Numbered from the stretch's first letter, positions 1 to 8,332 are shown. The stretch: 64,000 nucleotides of DNA from Butyrivibrio sp. INlla14 (GCF_900102515.1 NZ_FMVS01000007.1:116959-180958); one strand, 5' to 3'. The notes: generated by a model from the letters alone, not told the origin. Made by a program: numbers and translations.

Positions 1-1
1 T

Positions 2-163
2 GCACCTGAAAGCTCACTGCCGGGAGTTGTTGTAGGAGCATTTGTGGATGACAAGAAGTCAGGAAGATGCTTTGGAGCATCGAACTTCTACGGAATGACA
101 GTTGAGCAGGCTGTAGAACATGCAGAAAAAAACATTCCAGCTTATTTGGGATCCCTTGACTGA
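2..163 (+). CDS. C-terminal fragment of an unidentified protein, cut by the window edge
   Basis: An open frame runs from the first bases to a TGA at 161-163, giving about 53 residues that end AYLGSLD. The start lies outside the window. It reads like the end of a soluble enzyme, and it is followed within 20 bp by a short-chain dehydrogenase, so the two are probably cotranscribed. I do not recognise the family. Confidence 0.5.
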   Translation, partial: APESSLPGVVVGAFVDDKKSGRCFGASNFYGMTVEQAVEHAEKNIPAYLGSLD

Positions 164-180
164 AAATAAGGAGGATGAAA

Positions 181-900
181 ATGGCAGATGTAGTAATGGT
201 TACCGGAACAGGCAGGAGCTATGCGCTTGGCTATAATCTCGTACTCAGATACCTTGAGGCAGGAGACACAGTGATAGCTACTGTCAGAAAGCCTTCTGCA
301 GATGTTGATGCTCTTAAGGAAAAGTATGGCGACAGGCTGATAGTTGCAACTATGGATCTTCTGGACAGTGAATCTGTAAACAGTGCAGCAAAAGATGTAG
401 CAAAAAAAGTGGATCATATTGATACGCTGATAAACAATGCGGTCGGAGTTTCACCTGACTGTGACAAGAGTTTTTTTGAAGCAGATCTCGACCTTATCCC
501 CAGAACATTAGACCTCATCGCTGTCGGAACAATGAGAGTAATCAAGGCATTCTACCCGCTTCTGACAAATGCTGAAGGGACTGCACTTATCATGAACATC
601 TCATCTGAAGCAGGGAGCATTGAGAAGTGCTACAGGACAAACATGATAGATTACGGAATGGGCAAGGCAGCACTTAATATGGCAACGATGAACCTTTTTA
701 ACACGTTCAGGGATGAAAAGAAAGTCAATATATTTGCTGTCCATCCGGGATGGATAAGGACAGATGGAAAAGAGGATAATCCGGCGCCTCTTTCTTCTTA
801 TGAGGCAGCTGGGATATTAAAAAATCTCTTTGCAGAAAGACGTGAAGACTTTACGGGACATAGATTTATTACAAACGAAGGACTTGATTATCCTTTTTAA
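181..900 (+). CDS. Short-chain dehydrogenase/reductase (SDR)
   Basis: This is a 239-residue soluble NAD(P)-dependent oxidoreductase of the classical SDR family; the substrate is unknown. The Rossmann glycine motif TGTGRSYALG lies near the N-terminus, NNAVG is the NNAG-type motif, and the active site is a Ser in NISSEAG followed by YGMGK (YxxxK). HPGWIRTD matches the usual PG segment after strand 6. Two in-frame ATGs exist at 175 and 181. The AAGGAGG at 168-174 is well spaced only for 181. Its neighbours are decayed redox and sugar genes. Confidence 0.85.
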   Translation: MADVVMVTGTGRSYALGYNLVLRYLEAGDTVIATVRKPSADVDALKEKYGDRLIVATMDLLDSESVNSAAKDVAKKVDHIDTLINNAVGVSPDCDKSFFEADLDLIPRTLDLIAVGTMRVIKAFYPLLTNAEGTALIMNISSEAGSIEKCYRTNMIDYGMGKAALNMATMNLFNTFRDEKKVNIFAVHPGWIRTDGKEDNPAPLSSYEAAGILKNLFAERREDFTGHRFITNEGLDYPF

Positions 901-921
901 GAAGGAAAGGGGGCGGCATTC

Positions 922-1163
922 ATGAAGAAGGTGGCAGTTATATGGTCAAGCCCGAATGATGACGGGCTGACAGCGTCGGCCAAGGAACAGTTTATGAAAG
1001 GGCATGTGGAAACGGCTGGGGATCATGTGAAAAAACGGGACAATGCGTGATACAGGATGATTTCGCAGATATTTATAAGACCATTTATATGCTTTCCATG
1101 CTTCCCGATGCGGGAAAGGCATATGCTACAAAGCTTGAGACGGGATTTGATATGTACTACTAA
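922..1163 (+). pseudogene. Remnant of an NADPH-dependent FMN reductase/flavodoxin-fold protein
   Basis: The start MKKVAVIWSSPNDDGLTA resembles the flavin-binding N-terminus of the NADPH-dependent FMN reductase family. The frame stops after 42 residues. The family's next typical segment (CVIQDDFADIYK) is in another frame, and the text then jumps to a C-terminal-like tail ending FDMYY. Residual length is about 80 codons against roughly 180 for the family. Both a frameshift and a large internal deletion are visible, so no product is expected. Confidence 0.65.
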
Positions 1164-1174
1164 AGGAGGACATC

Positions 1175-1601
1175 ATGGTAAAAGGGATCAGCCACGCAGC
1201 ATTTAACGTAAAGGATATGAAGAAGACCATAGCATTTTATGAGGAAACACTGGGATTTAAAAAAGGCTTTTGAGATTAACAAGCCTGAAAATGGTGAGCC
1301 ATGGATTGTTTACATCTATGGCGGCGGAGGACAGCTCATTGAACTGTTCTATGGTGGTATAAATGAGAATCCTTACAGGGATGAAAATATAGGATTTTTT
1401 CATATTTGCGTAGCAGTTGATGACATACAGGATGCATGGAAGAGGATTGTTGATACAGGTGCTCCACAGGACGATGCACCAAAACAGGGGGCCGATTTCA
1501 ACTGGCAGTGCTGGACACATGATCCTGACGGTATCAAGATCGAACTGATGCAGCTGAGCAATGAAAGTCCACAGATGAAGTTCATTGAAAGTCAGAGATA
1601 A
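1175..1601 (+). pseudogene. Glyoxalase/VOC-fold protein with a frameshift in an A run
   Basis: Start ATG 1175 follows AAAGGAGG at 1163-1170 and encodes MVKGISHAAFNVKDMKKT, the first beta-alpha unit of the vicinal oxygen chelate fold. At 1257-1262 a run of six A shifts the frame. The rest (IVYIYGGGGQLIELFY, then FFHICVAVDDIQ and HDPDGIKIELMQ) continues one base later. Joined, the protein is about 141 residues with metal-ligand-type His and Glu positions. One A too many explains the break; a sequencing error cannot be excluded. Confidence 0.75.
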
Positions 1602-1620
1602 AGAAAGGAATGGTGGTGTT

Positions 1621-2595
1621 ATGGCAAAAATAAAATGGGGCGTACTTGGAACAGCTAATATAGCAAGAGGGTGCACAATTCCCGGTATGAAACTGGCAGA
1701 AGATTGTGAACTATATGCTATTGCAGGCAGAAGCCTTGAAAAAGCGGAGAGCTTCAAACAGGAATTTGGCTTTCAGAAGGCGTACGGAAGCTATGAAGAA
1801 TTAATTGCAGATAAGGATGTTCAGGCAGTTTATATCCCACTTCCCAATAACCTGCATCTTAAGTGGGTAAAAGAAGCTCTTAGTGCCGGTAAACATGTTA
1901 TCTGCGAGAAGCCTCTGGCGCTTAATGCAGATGAAGCAAAATTGATGTTTGATACCGCCAAAGAAAATGGCGTTTATCTGATGGAAGCGTATGCTTATCT
2001 CCACAGTCCATATGTGGAGAGCCTTAAGAAAGACATAGCAGATGGAGTCATTGGTGATGTGGATTATATCGAGACGGCATTCGTGACCCAAGGATACAAG
2101 GAAGACATTAGACTACACAAGGATCTTGGCGGAGGAGCCATGTATGATCTTGGCTGTTACTGCACAACAATGATCCTGTCCCTTATAGATTCTGAGCCGG
2201 AATATGTAAAAGCCAGCGCGGAGTTTACTGATCTTGGAGTTGATGCAATGACATCAGGAATCATCCGTTTCGAGAATAGTGTCAGGGCTGCTTTCAATGT
2301 GGGAATGGTACTCGGTAAAAACACTAACGCAAGATATGACAGGCTCTACATTCATGGTAGTAAAGGCTCTATCAGGTCAGAGGTTGAATATAACCAGCAG
2401 GGAGATGCTGGTTACAGAGTCTATACTGCGGATGGTCTTGTTGAAAGAAAGGTCAGCATCCCGCAGAACTATTCACTTGAAATAGTTCAGATGTGCAGAT
2501 GCATTAATGGTAACGGGACACCTCATGTAACACCGGAATTTTCGATAAAGAATGCGCAACTTATGGACAGGGTGCTTAAAGAAATAGGATATTGA
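1621..2595 (+). CDS. Gfo/Idh/MocA family NAD(P)-dependent oxidoreductase
   Basis: The 324-residue protein has the N-terminal dinucleotide fold GVLGTANIARG, the family signature CEKPLAL near residue 97 (the catalytic Lys of the EKP motif), and a C-terminal alpha/beta domain with DLGGGAMYDLGCY. Members oxidise or reduce sugars, inositols or dihydrodiols; the substrate here is unknown. An in-frame upstream start at 1585 exists, but the Rossmann strand begins right after ATG 1621, which I choose. The context of xylanase and alcohol dehydrogenase remnants suggests carbohydrate catabolism. Confidence 0.85.
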   Translation: MAKIKWGVLGTANIARGCTIPGMKLAEDCELYAIAGRSLEKAESFKQEFGFQKAYGSYEELIADKDVQAVYIPLPNNLHLKWVKEALSAGKHVICEKPLALNADEAKLMFDTAKENGVYLMEAYAYLHSPYVESLKKDIADGVIGDVDYIETAFVTQGYKEDIRLHKDLGGGAMYDLGCYCTTMILSLIDSEPEYVKASAEFTDLGVDAMTSGIIRFENSVRAAFNVGMVLGKNTNARYDRLYIHGSKGSIRSEVEYNQQGDAGYRVYTADGLVERKVSIPQNYSLEIVQMCRCINGNGTPHVTPEFSIKNAQLMDRVLKEIGY

Positions 2596-2620
2596 AAATG
2601 TAAAGAAAGGAGCCGGATTT

Positions 2621-2892
2621 GTGGAAGCCATTACGACCTGGGATTACAGGGATGGAGCTTGGCTCAAGGCTCCGAGCGGTTATATAAGACTGGATAATTC
2701 CAAAAGCCATCCTATGAGATGCTGAAAGACCTCGTGAAGAACGAGTGGTGGACAGATGCCTCAGTTAAAACAGATGAAAATGGATGTATTATGGTGGATG
2801 CCTTTAAAGGAGCTTATCGCATCAGCGTCGGTAAATCAGCTTCAGAAGTAGAGCTTACTGATGATACAGAAATGACTGTTACTATTAACTAA
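2621..2892 (+). pseudogene. C-terminal remnant of a GH10-like endo-1,4-beta-xylanase
   Basis: The text TTWDYRDGAWLKAPSGYIR followed by DNSKSHP matches the end of the GH10 barrel. After a frameshift near 2708 it continues SYEMLKDLVKNEWWTD and a short beta-rich tail ending at a TAA at 2890-2892. The rest of the enzyme is absent. The family call comes from recognising the W-D-x-DGAWL and EWWTD patterns and would need an alignment to confirm. Confidence 0.6.
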
Positions 2893-2918
2893 ATCAGTTT
2901 TTTAAGGAGGGATTCGAT

Positions 2919-3085
2919 ATGTTTGATTTAGCTACTATACACCTACAAAAGTGGTATTTGGCAAAGGAACAGAGAGTAAGGTCGCAGACCTTATTAAAGA
3001 ATTTGGCGGAAAGAAGATTATGATCCACTACGGCGGCGGAAGTCCAATAGATTCAGCGAAAGCCATCGGATATGGAGTTGCGTAA
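2919..3085 (+). pseudogene. Remnant of an iron-containing alcohol dehydrogenase
   Basis: ATG 2919 follows TTAAGGAGG at 2901-2909. The reading MFD is followed by YTPTKVVFGKGTESKVADL in a frame shifted by one base; one T appears lost near 2928. The text IMIHYGGGS then joins directly to PIDSAKAIGYGVA. In intact family members those two glycine-rich segments are about 55 residues apart. Deletion between the two GGxS-coding repeats explains the join. Metal ligands and the C-terminal domain are missing. Confidence 0.7.
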
Positions 3086-3258
3086 GTATATAAATATGAC
3101 CATAAGCATGATGTTACGAGATTTGCACTGCTTTGGTCAGAAAGTTTACCGATGATGAAGAATATCTGGAAAAGGAGTTAAAGAACGCATTACCTCGTGT
3201 TCAATGCCTGGAATTTGCACCTGAACATATGACTGGAAAGTTGGTTAATGAGTCATAA
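3086..3258 (+). pseudogene. Unidentified coding remnant
   Basis: The frames KYDHKHDVTRFALLWSES and then DDEEYLEKELKNALPRV, ending MTGKLVNES before a TAA at 3256-3258, read as protein-like text. They change frame near 3140 and have no start or ribosome binding site. I cannot assign the parent gene. It is part of the decayed strip that ends the left flank. Confidence 0.3.
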
Positions 3259-3369
3259 GTGGAAGCGCGTTATATTGGAATATATTCTTTCCAAACTTGC
3301 ACTAAATTCAAGTCCAAAGTGTTACCATATTTATAGCAGCAAAAACAATAGTTATGTGAGGACTTGGAT

Positions 3370-3528
3370 ATGACTTCAGGAGAAAAGGTATTAGACATAC
3401 TGATGGCTAAGGACGATAAAGCATTGTACTCAGCGATAAGCAAGCTTACTGACAATCAAAAGGACATCGTTATTGCTTCGTTGGTAAAGACACTTAAATC
3501 CTATACAACTGAAGTCAAATTTGAATGA
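3370..3528 (+). CDS. Small hypothetical protein, 52 residues
   Basis: ATG 3370 to TGA 3526-3528 encodes a charged, helical 52-residue protein beginning MTSGEKVLDILMAKDDKAL. The ribosome binding site is weak. The stop codon overlaps the first unit of the repeat array that begins at 3526. No family is recognised; it may be a chance frame. Confidence 0.35.
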   Translation: MTSGEKVLDILMAKDDKALYSAISKLTDNQKDIVIASLVKTLKSYTTEVKFE

Positions 3529-3600
3529 TAACGATATGATAACGTTCCGAAACGCTGTGATAATGTTTTGAAACAAATTGATAATGCCGTGATAATTGAA
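3526..3600 (+). repeat. Helically phased direct repeats, seven units of 10-11 bp
   Basis: Units start at 3526, 3537, 3548, 3558, 3569, 3579 and 3590. The consensus is TGATAAYG plus three variable bases; units three and five are degenerate (CGAAACGCTG, TGAAACAAAT). The mean period of about 10.7 bp puts every unit on one face of the helix. The last unit overlaps the -35 box of the promoter that follows. This is seen directly; binding by a multimeric activator or repressor is inferred. Confidence 0.75.
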
Positions 3601-3624
3601 AGGCTTTTTAGGGCATGATATTAT
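3596..3624 (+). promoter_or_regulatory. Promoter of the conjugation operon
   Basis: TTGAAA at 3596-3601 and TATTAT at 3619-3624 are separated by 17 bp. A TG at 3616-3617 makes an extended -10. The -35 lies inside the last phased repeat unit, so a repeat-bound protein would contact or block polymerase. The block GGGCATGATATTATTAT recurs at 45222-45238. Confidence 0.65.
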
Positions 3625-3633
3625 TATGATGGA

Positions 3634-3672
3634 CAAGGGAACAGGCAAGAGCCAAATGCTTCCTTGTTTTTT
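3634..3672 (+). terminator. Leader attenuator hairpin
   Basis: CAAGG plus AA pairs with TTCCTTG across a bulged G and is followed by six T. It lies only about 10 bp downstream of the -10 box and 160 bp before the DUF5688 gene, so it would end transcripts almost at once unless bypassed. The same arrangement is seen at 45245-45290. Confidence 0.55.
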
Positions 3673-3828
3673 CTTGGCCAAGAGAATAAAGACATGAACC
3701 GGGCATCAGCTCATGAGTGCGTAAGTGCATTCGTGGGACTGGTGCTTTTTTCATGTCATAAGGCCTGGCGGCGAAAACCGCGGGGCAGCAACCAACAACG
3801 GCTCGATTATACAGAAAGAGGTGTATGA

Positions 3829-4884
3829 ATGGATTTCGATACATTCAAAGAGGACCTTGCCAAAGCGGTGAAGGACAGGCTCGAGTTGATCTTCGATAGG
3901 AAGTATTCAGTTGAGACTCACACAGTTGAGAAGATGAATCAGTCCTACGAAGCTCTGGTAGTGAAACCTGAGGATGGCGTCATTGGTGTGAACATTGGCA
4001 TCGATGCTGCATTCAAGGAATATTCCGATGGCAGATCATTTGACATGATAGTCAGACAGATTGCCAGTGCTGCAGAGCATGCCCTTGATAATCATCCTGC
4101 GTTTGATCTTGAGGCACTTACCGATTACAGCCAGATGAAAGGCAAACTTGCCATGGAAGTTGTTTCTGCAGAAAGAAATGCAGAGCTCCTTGAGACTGTT
4201 CCGCATAAGAACATGGAGGATATGGCGATTGTTTACCGTATCGTTCTTGACTCATCTTCAGAGGGAAGGAGCTCGATTCTTGTGACAAACAAGATGCTTG
4301 ATAACTACGGTATCACGGCAGAGCAGCTTCACGCTGATGCGATGTCAATTGCTCCGGAGGTAAGACCTGCGGTAATCCAGGGACTGTCCGAGGTGATGGC
4401 GGAGATGATGGGTGCTGAGCAGGCAGAAATGCTCGGGCTCGGACCTAAGGCTGATGAGCCTATCTTCGTTGCAACTGTTGAGGATAAGACCCAGGGCGCA
4501 GGAATCCTTGCTTACCAGGATTTCATGGATCAGGCGGCTGAAAAGCTGGGTGGCAGTTTCTACATCCTGCCTTCATCAATTCATGAAATTCTCCTTGTGA
4601 AGGACAACGGTCAGTTTGACCGCGCTTCCTTAGAGAAGATGGTCAGAGAGGTCAATGCTACGCAGGTAGCTCCTGAGGATAAGCTCACTGATAGTGTTTA
4701 TCACTACGATTCCCAGGCTAAGGTCTTTGAGCTGGCTGAGAAGTTCGAGGCAAGAGAGGTTGCGGGAAAAGAGAAAGATTCTCTTATCTCAGATCTCAAG
4801 GCCAAGAAAGAGGAAGTCTCCAAGGCTCCAAAGAAGGAGGATGTCGCAAAACCTCCTAAGACCAAGGGAGGAGAAGCTATCTGA
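3829..4884 (+). CDS. DUF5688 family protein of a conjugative element
   Basis: The 351-residue soluble protein starts MDFDTFKEDLAKAV after AGAGGTG. It has the mixed alpha/beta pattern of DUF5688 proteins, which are frequent in Lachnospiraceae integrative elements and of unknown function. The middle contains VYRIVLDSSSEGRSSILVTN and FYILPSSIHEILLV, and the tail is Lys/Glu-rich (KAKKEEVSKAPKKED). It is first gene of an operon with PcfB and VirD4, 13 bp apart from the next. A broken 5' copy lies at 45389-45433, which shows the family is carried by two elements here. Confidence 0.7.
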   Translation: MDFDTFKEDLAKAVKDRLELIFDRKYSVETHTVEKMNQSYEALVVKPEDGVIGVNIGIDAAFKEYSDGRSFDMIVRQIASAAEHALDNHPAFDLEALTDYSQMKGKLAMEVVSAERNAELLETVPHKNMEDMAIVYRIVLDSSSEGRSSILVTNKMLDNYGITAEQLHADAMSIAPEVRPAVIQGLSEVMAEMMGAEQAEMLGLGPKADEPIFVATVEDKTQGAGILAYQDFMDQAAEKLGGSFYILPSSIHEILLVKDNGQFDRASLEKMVREVNATQVAPEDKLTDSVYHYDSQAKVFELAEKFEAREVAGKEKDSLISDLKAKKEEVSKAPKKEDVAKPPKTKGGEAI

Positions 4885-4897
4885 CGGAGGGTAAACC

Positions 4898-5389
4898 ATG
4901 GAAAACGACTCTACATCCAAAGAGGCGTATCTGTTTGCTTACCATAAGTGTGTGAAGGCGGGAAAACTTACCGGCAAGACCATGATTAAGCTCCTTAAGT
5001 GGGCAGTAGTCAAGGGCTGGAATAAGATTTCCGCCTCCAACACGAACAGGCATGGCAAGCAGCGCATCAAACAGCTCATCCGTAAGGACCAGGGTGTTAC
5101 CAGTGTAGATGTTTCCAAGACTGAGCTTCGTGATTTTCAGAAGGTGGCCAGAAAGTACGGCGTTGATTTTGCCGTTGTTAAGCACCTTAATGAGAAGCCT
5201 CCGGTATATTCTGTTTTCTTTAAGGCTAAGGATCAGGATGCCATCACTGATGTTATACGTGCGTATACTCAGAAAAAGCTTATGAAGGAGCAGCGCCCTT
5301 CGCTGTTAGAACGCCTTCATAAGCTCAAAGAAAAGGTGGCAAGTGCTCCTAAGAAGGTAATCCACAGGGCAAAGGAGAAGGTAAGATGA
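4898..5389 (+). CDS. pcfB: PcfB family conjugation protein (DUF3801)
   Basis: The 163-residue basic protein matches the PcfB/DUF3801 family: an N-terminal helical part (AYHKCVKAGKLTGKTMIKLLKW in pieces) and a core with KTELRDFQKVARKYGVDFAV. In pCF10, PcfB is an accessory factor that helps the relaxosome dock on the coupling protein. The stop overlaps the VirD4 start by four bases (ATGA), implying coupled translation. The Lys-rich C-terminus fits a DNA or relaxase contact. Confidence 0.8.
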   Translation: MENDSTSKEAYLFAYHKCVKAGKLTGKTMIKLLKWAVVKGWNKISASNTNRHGKQRIKQLIRKDQGVTSVDVSKTELRDFQKVARKYGVDFAVVKHLNEKPPVYSVFFKAKDQDAITDVIRAYTQKKLMKEQRPSLLERLHKLKEKVASAPKKVIHRAKEKVR

Positions 5390-7005
5390 TCACTTATGAG
5401 ACTATTTTGCAAAATCCCAGAGCTCTTGTGGGAATAATAGGTCTGGCGGTTATGCTGCTTGTTCTTTTTATATGGGACAGGCGGGATAACCGCAAGAAGT
5501 TTCGTCACCGGGAAGAATACGGCTCAGCAAGATGGGGGAATAGTAAGGATATTGCTCCTTATGTTGATCCTGACTTTTTCAATAACGTCATTCTTTCTGA
5601 GTCTGAGAAACTTACCATGAATTCCAGACCGGAGAATCCCAAGTACGCAAGAAATAAGAACGTCCTTGTAGTGGGAGGTTCCGGCTCCGGTAAGACGAGA
5701 TTTTTTATCAAGCCTAACCTTCTTCAGATGCACTCATCCTATGTAGTAACAGATCCCAAGGGACAGTTGCTCCCTGAGACCGGCCATGCACTATATAAGA
5801 ATGGATACGATGTTAGGGTGTTCAACACCATCAACTTTGCAAAAAGTATGCATTTCAATCCATTCAAATATGTGCACACCGATAAGGATATCCTGAAGCT
5901 TGTAAATGTCCTTGTGGTCAACACAAAGGGAGAGGGAACCAGTAATGATCCGTTCTGGGAAAAAGCGGAGAGGCTTCTTTATACGGCACTTATTGGTTAC
6001 ATCCATTACGAAGCTCCTGAGGAAGAGCAGAATTTTTCTACTCTCCTTGAGATGATCAATGCCATGGAAGTCCGTGAGGATGACGAAGAGTTCAAGAATG
6101 CGGTCGACCTGATGTTTGAAGAGCTCGAGGAAAAGAATCCTGAGCACTTCGCAGTGAGGCAATATAAAAAGTTCCGCCTTGCTGCAGGCAAGACCATGAA
6201 ATCTATACTCATAAGCTGTGGCGCACGTCTCGCCCCATTCGATATTGCCGAAGTCAGAGAGATCACGATGTATGACGAGCTTGAGCTCGATACAATCGGG
6301 GATAAGAAGACAGCCCTTTTCCTGATCATGTCAGACACAGATGCTACCTTCAACTTCCTGATTTCCATGATCTACACTCAGCTTTTCAATCTTCTGTGCG
6401 AAAAGGCAGATGATGTCTATGGTGGAAGGCTTCCGGTTCATGTGAGGTGCCTCATCGATGAGTGCGCTAACATCGGGCAGATCCCTAATCTGGAGAAGCT
6501 TGTCGCTACAATCCGAAGTAGGGAGATATCAGCGTGCCTTGTGCTGCAGGCAAAATCGCAGCTAAAGGCTATCTACAAGGATAACGCTGATACTATAGTC
6601 GGCAACATGGATTCACAGATCTTTCTTGGTGGTACAGAGCAGACAACTCTCAAGGATCTCAATGCCCAGCTGGGAAAAGAGACTATTGATTTTTTCAACG
6701 TTCAGGACACCCGTGGAATGAATCCTTCTTATGGTATCAATTATCAGAAGGCAGGTCATGACCTTATGAGCATCGATGAGCTTGCTGTCCTGGACGGTTC
6801 CAAGTGTATCGTCCAGCTGAGGGGTGTAAGACCATTTCTTTCAAAGAAATATGATCTGACAAAGCATCCCAACTATAAGCTGACAGCAGACTACAGCAAG
6901 AGGAATCTTTTTGATATTGAGAAGTTCCTTAAGCAGCAACACAATATGATCCTCAAACCAGATGATGAGTACTACGTCGTCGATGATATAGATGAGGAAA
7001 TGTAA
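5386..7005 (+). CDS. VirD4-like type IV coupling protein (TraG/PcfC family)
   Basis: The 539-residue ATPase couples the DNA-relaxase complex to the type IV secretion channel at the membrane. One N-terminal membrane helix (about residues 10-28) is followed by Walker A GGSGSGKTRF near residue 97 and Walker B CLIDECANIG near residue 360. LVLQAKSQLKAIY and the GGTEQTT segment are typical of the family. The length is normal for the short Firmicute type. It lies between PcfB and Maff2, the usual Lachnospiraceae order. Downstream transfer genes are lost, so function in transfer is doubtful. Confidence 0.9.
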   Translation: MITYETILQNPRALVGIIGLAVMLLVLFIWDRRDNRKKFRHREEYGSARWGNSKDIAPYVDPDFFNNVILSESEKLTMNSRPENPKYARNKNVLVVGGSGSGKTRFFIKPNLLQMHSSYVVTDPKGQLLPETGHALYKNGYDVRVFNTINFAKSMHFNPFKYVHTDKDILKLVNVLVVNTKGEGTSNDPFWEKAERLLYTALIGYIHYEAPEEEQNFSTLLEMINAMEVREDDEEFKNAVDLMFEELEEKNPEHFAVRQYKKFRLAAGKTMKSILISCGARLAPFDIAEVREITMYDELELDTIGDKKTALFLIMSDTDATFNFLISMIYTQLFNLLCEKADDVYGGRLPVHVRCLIDECANIGQIPNLEKLVATIRSREISACLVLQAKSQLKAIYKDNADTIVGNMDSQIFLGGTEQTTLKDLNAQLGKETIDFFNVQDTRGMNPSYGINYQKAGHDLMSIDELAVLDGSKCIVQLRGVRPFLSKKYDLTKHPNYKLTADYSKRNLFDIEKFLKQQHNMILKPDDEYYVVDDIDEEM

Positions 7006-7085
7006 CTATTGACCGGCATCCCGCTATGAGGGATGTCGCTGACCGCACAAAAATAGCGGTAGAAAGGTTTTTGGGTTTAAGAATT

Positions 7086-7298
7086 ATGGCATTTTTTCAG
7101 AGTTCAGTAACAGTACTTCAGTCACTTGTAATCGCGCTTGGCGCTGGTCTTGGAATATGGGGTGGTGTAAACCTCATGGAAGGTTACGGCGGTGACAACC
7201 CCGGCGCGAAGAGCCAGGGAATGAAGCAGCTGATGGCGGGAGGTGGTATTGCCCTCATCGGAACAACGCTTGTACCTCTTCTTTCAGGTCTGTTTTGA
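7086..7298 (+). CDS. Maff2 family small membrane protein
   Basis: The 70-residue protein begins MAFFQSSVTVLQSLVIALG and ends LMAGGGIALIGTTLVPLL, two hydrophobic segments around the EGYGGDNPGAKSQG loop that marks the Maff2 family of conjugative elements. An upstream in-frame start at 7026 is unlikely since family members begin MAFF. The ribosome binding site is poor (AGAAAGG 18 bp upstream). A hairpin formed by GCATCCC and GGGATGT precedes it. Probably a subunit of the transfer channel. Confidence 0.8.
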   Translation: MAFFQSSVTVLQSLVIALGAGLGIWGGVNLMEGYGGDNPGAKSQGMKQLMAGGGIALIGTTLVPLLSGLF

Positions 7299-7326
7299 TC
7301 TGGCAGATGTCGAGAAGTACACGGAG

Positions 7327-7354
7327 GCTGGGGAGTAGAATCCCCAGCCTTTTT
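7327..7354 (+). terminator. Intrinsic terminator after Maff2
   Basis: GCTGGGGA pairs with TCCCCAGC and is followed by five T. It lies inside the transfer operon, before the VirB6/TrbL-like gene, so it may raise the ratio of the small upstream product or need antitermination. Confidence 0.75.
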
Positions 7355-7371
7355 ACTAACGGAGGGCATGA

Positions 7372-7773
7372 ATGGAAACCGTAATCGAGGCAATGGAGCA
7401 GTGGATAAAGGACTTTCTCATCACGGGTATCATGAAGCATCTGGGCAATATCTTTGATTCTGTGAATACTCAGGTGGGTGAGATAGCGGCTACAGTAGGA
7501 CAGACTCCGTCCAGTTTTATGCCGGCTGTGTATCGGCTGATAAGGGACCTGTCGGAGAACATTATCATGCCAATAGCAGGAATCATCCTGACATTTATTG
7601 CTTGTTATGAGCTTATTCAACTGGTTGCAGGCCACAATAATCTGGCTCATTTTGAGACCTGGGTTTTCTTCAAATGGGTCCTTAAGACTTTTGTGGCAGT
7701 AACACTGATATCAAATACCTTCACCATTACGATGGCTGTTTTCGATGTGGCCCAGTGGGTCATCTTACTCTAA
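7372..7773 (+). pseudogene. Truncated VirB6/TrbL-like transfer membrane protein
   Basis: ATG 7372 follows ACGGAGGGC. The first 130 residues, with IKDFLITGIMKHLGNIFDSV and membrane segments IAGIILTFIACYELIQLV and FFKWVLKTFVAVTLI, match the N-terminal half of the CD1112-type VirB6/TrbL-like channel protein, which is normally near 290 residues. The text ends at VFDVAQW, where family members continue into further membrane helices. Here the sequence switches to unrelated genes. The transfer machinery downstream is absent. Confidence 0.75.
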
Positions 7774-8284
7774 TGAGGCAGCAAATGTCATTGTGAGCAA
7801 TAATATATGGTTTGTAGGTACGGCTAATAATGATGACTCAACATCAATTATAACTGACAAGGTTTATGACCGTGCGCAGGTACTGGATATGGATAGCCGT
7901 GTTGATCCCTTTAAAGGAGAGACAGTAAAGAAGATTGCTGTAGATATGGATGAGGTGTTAGATCTTTTTAATGCTGCTAAATCGACTACTAAGTACAAGC
8001 TTAATAAGAGTAATGTATTCACATACCCGGGTGGCAAAAAAGATTCCGGTATTGAGGATGCTTCTATCGTAGCAACACACCTAATGCTTGCTGCAGCAAA
8101 TGAAGGCATAGACAGCTGCTGGCTCAATTTCTTTGATCCGGAAGCACTTGCGGATGACCTTGGCCTTCCAGAGAACGAGGAGATTCTGATGCTTCTTGAT
8201 CTCGGATATGCTGCAGAAGGAGCAGGACCACTTGATAATCATAACAGCAGAAAAGAGTTATCAGAGACAGTAAGTTATATCTGA
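7772..8284 (+). pseudogene. Chimera of an AAA ATPase fragment and a nitroreductase C-terminus
   Basis: In one open frame, residues resembling the sensor region of a McrB-type AAA ATPase (IWFVGTANNDDSTSIITDKV, then YDRAQVLDMDSR) run into the C-terminal half of a nitroreductase (GIEDASIVATHLMLAAANEG, CWLNFFDPEALADDLGLPE, LDLGYAAEGAGPL). Neither half has its N-terminal or catalytic part. The frame overlaps the broken TrbL gene and has no ribosome binding site. Two successive deletions are the simplest reading; the exact second joint (near 7930-8000) is uncertain. Confidence 0.6.
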
Positions 8285-8290
8285 GCTTAT

Positions 8291-8332
8291 ATGCCATGTT
8301 TCGGAAAAAATGCCGTTACATGGCATTTTTTT
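8291..8332 (+). terminator. Intrinsic terminator
   Basis: ATGCCATGT and ACATGGCAT form a 9-bp stem with seven T after it, just downstream of the chimeric pseudogene. It probably belonged to the nitroreductase gene. Confidence 0.8.

Noticed and set aside
1250..1265. Programmed -1 frameshift at the A AAA AAG-like run in the VOC gene
   Set aside because: The downstream frame needs a +1 shift (or -2), and no stimulatory structure is seen; an extra A is simpler.
7026..7085. A longer Maff2 protein starting at 7026
   Set aside because: Family members begin at the MAFF methionine, and the extra 20 residues are polar with no good ribosome binding site.
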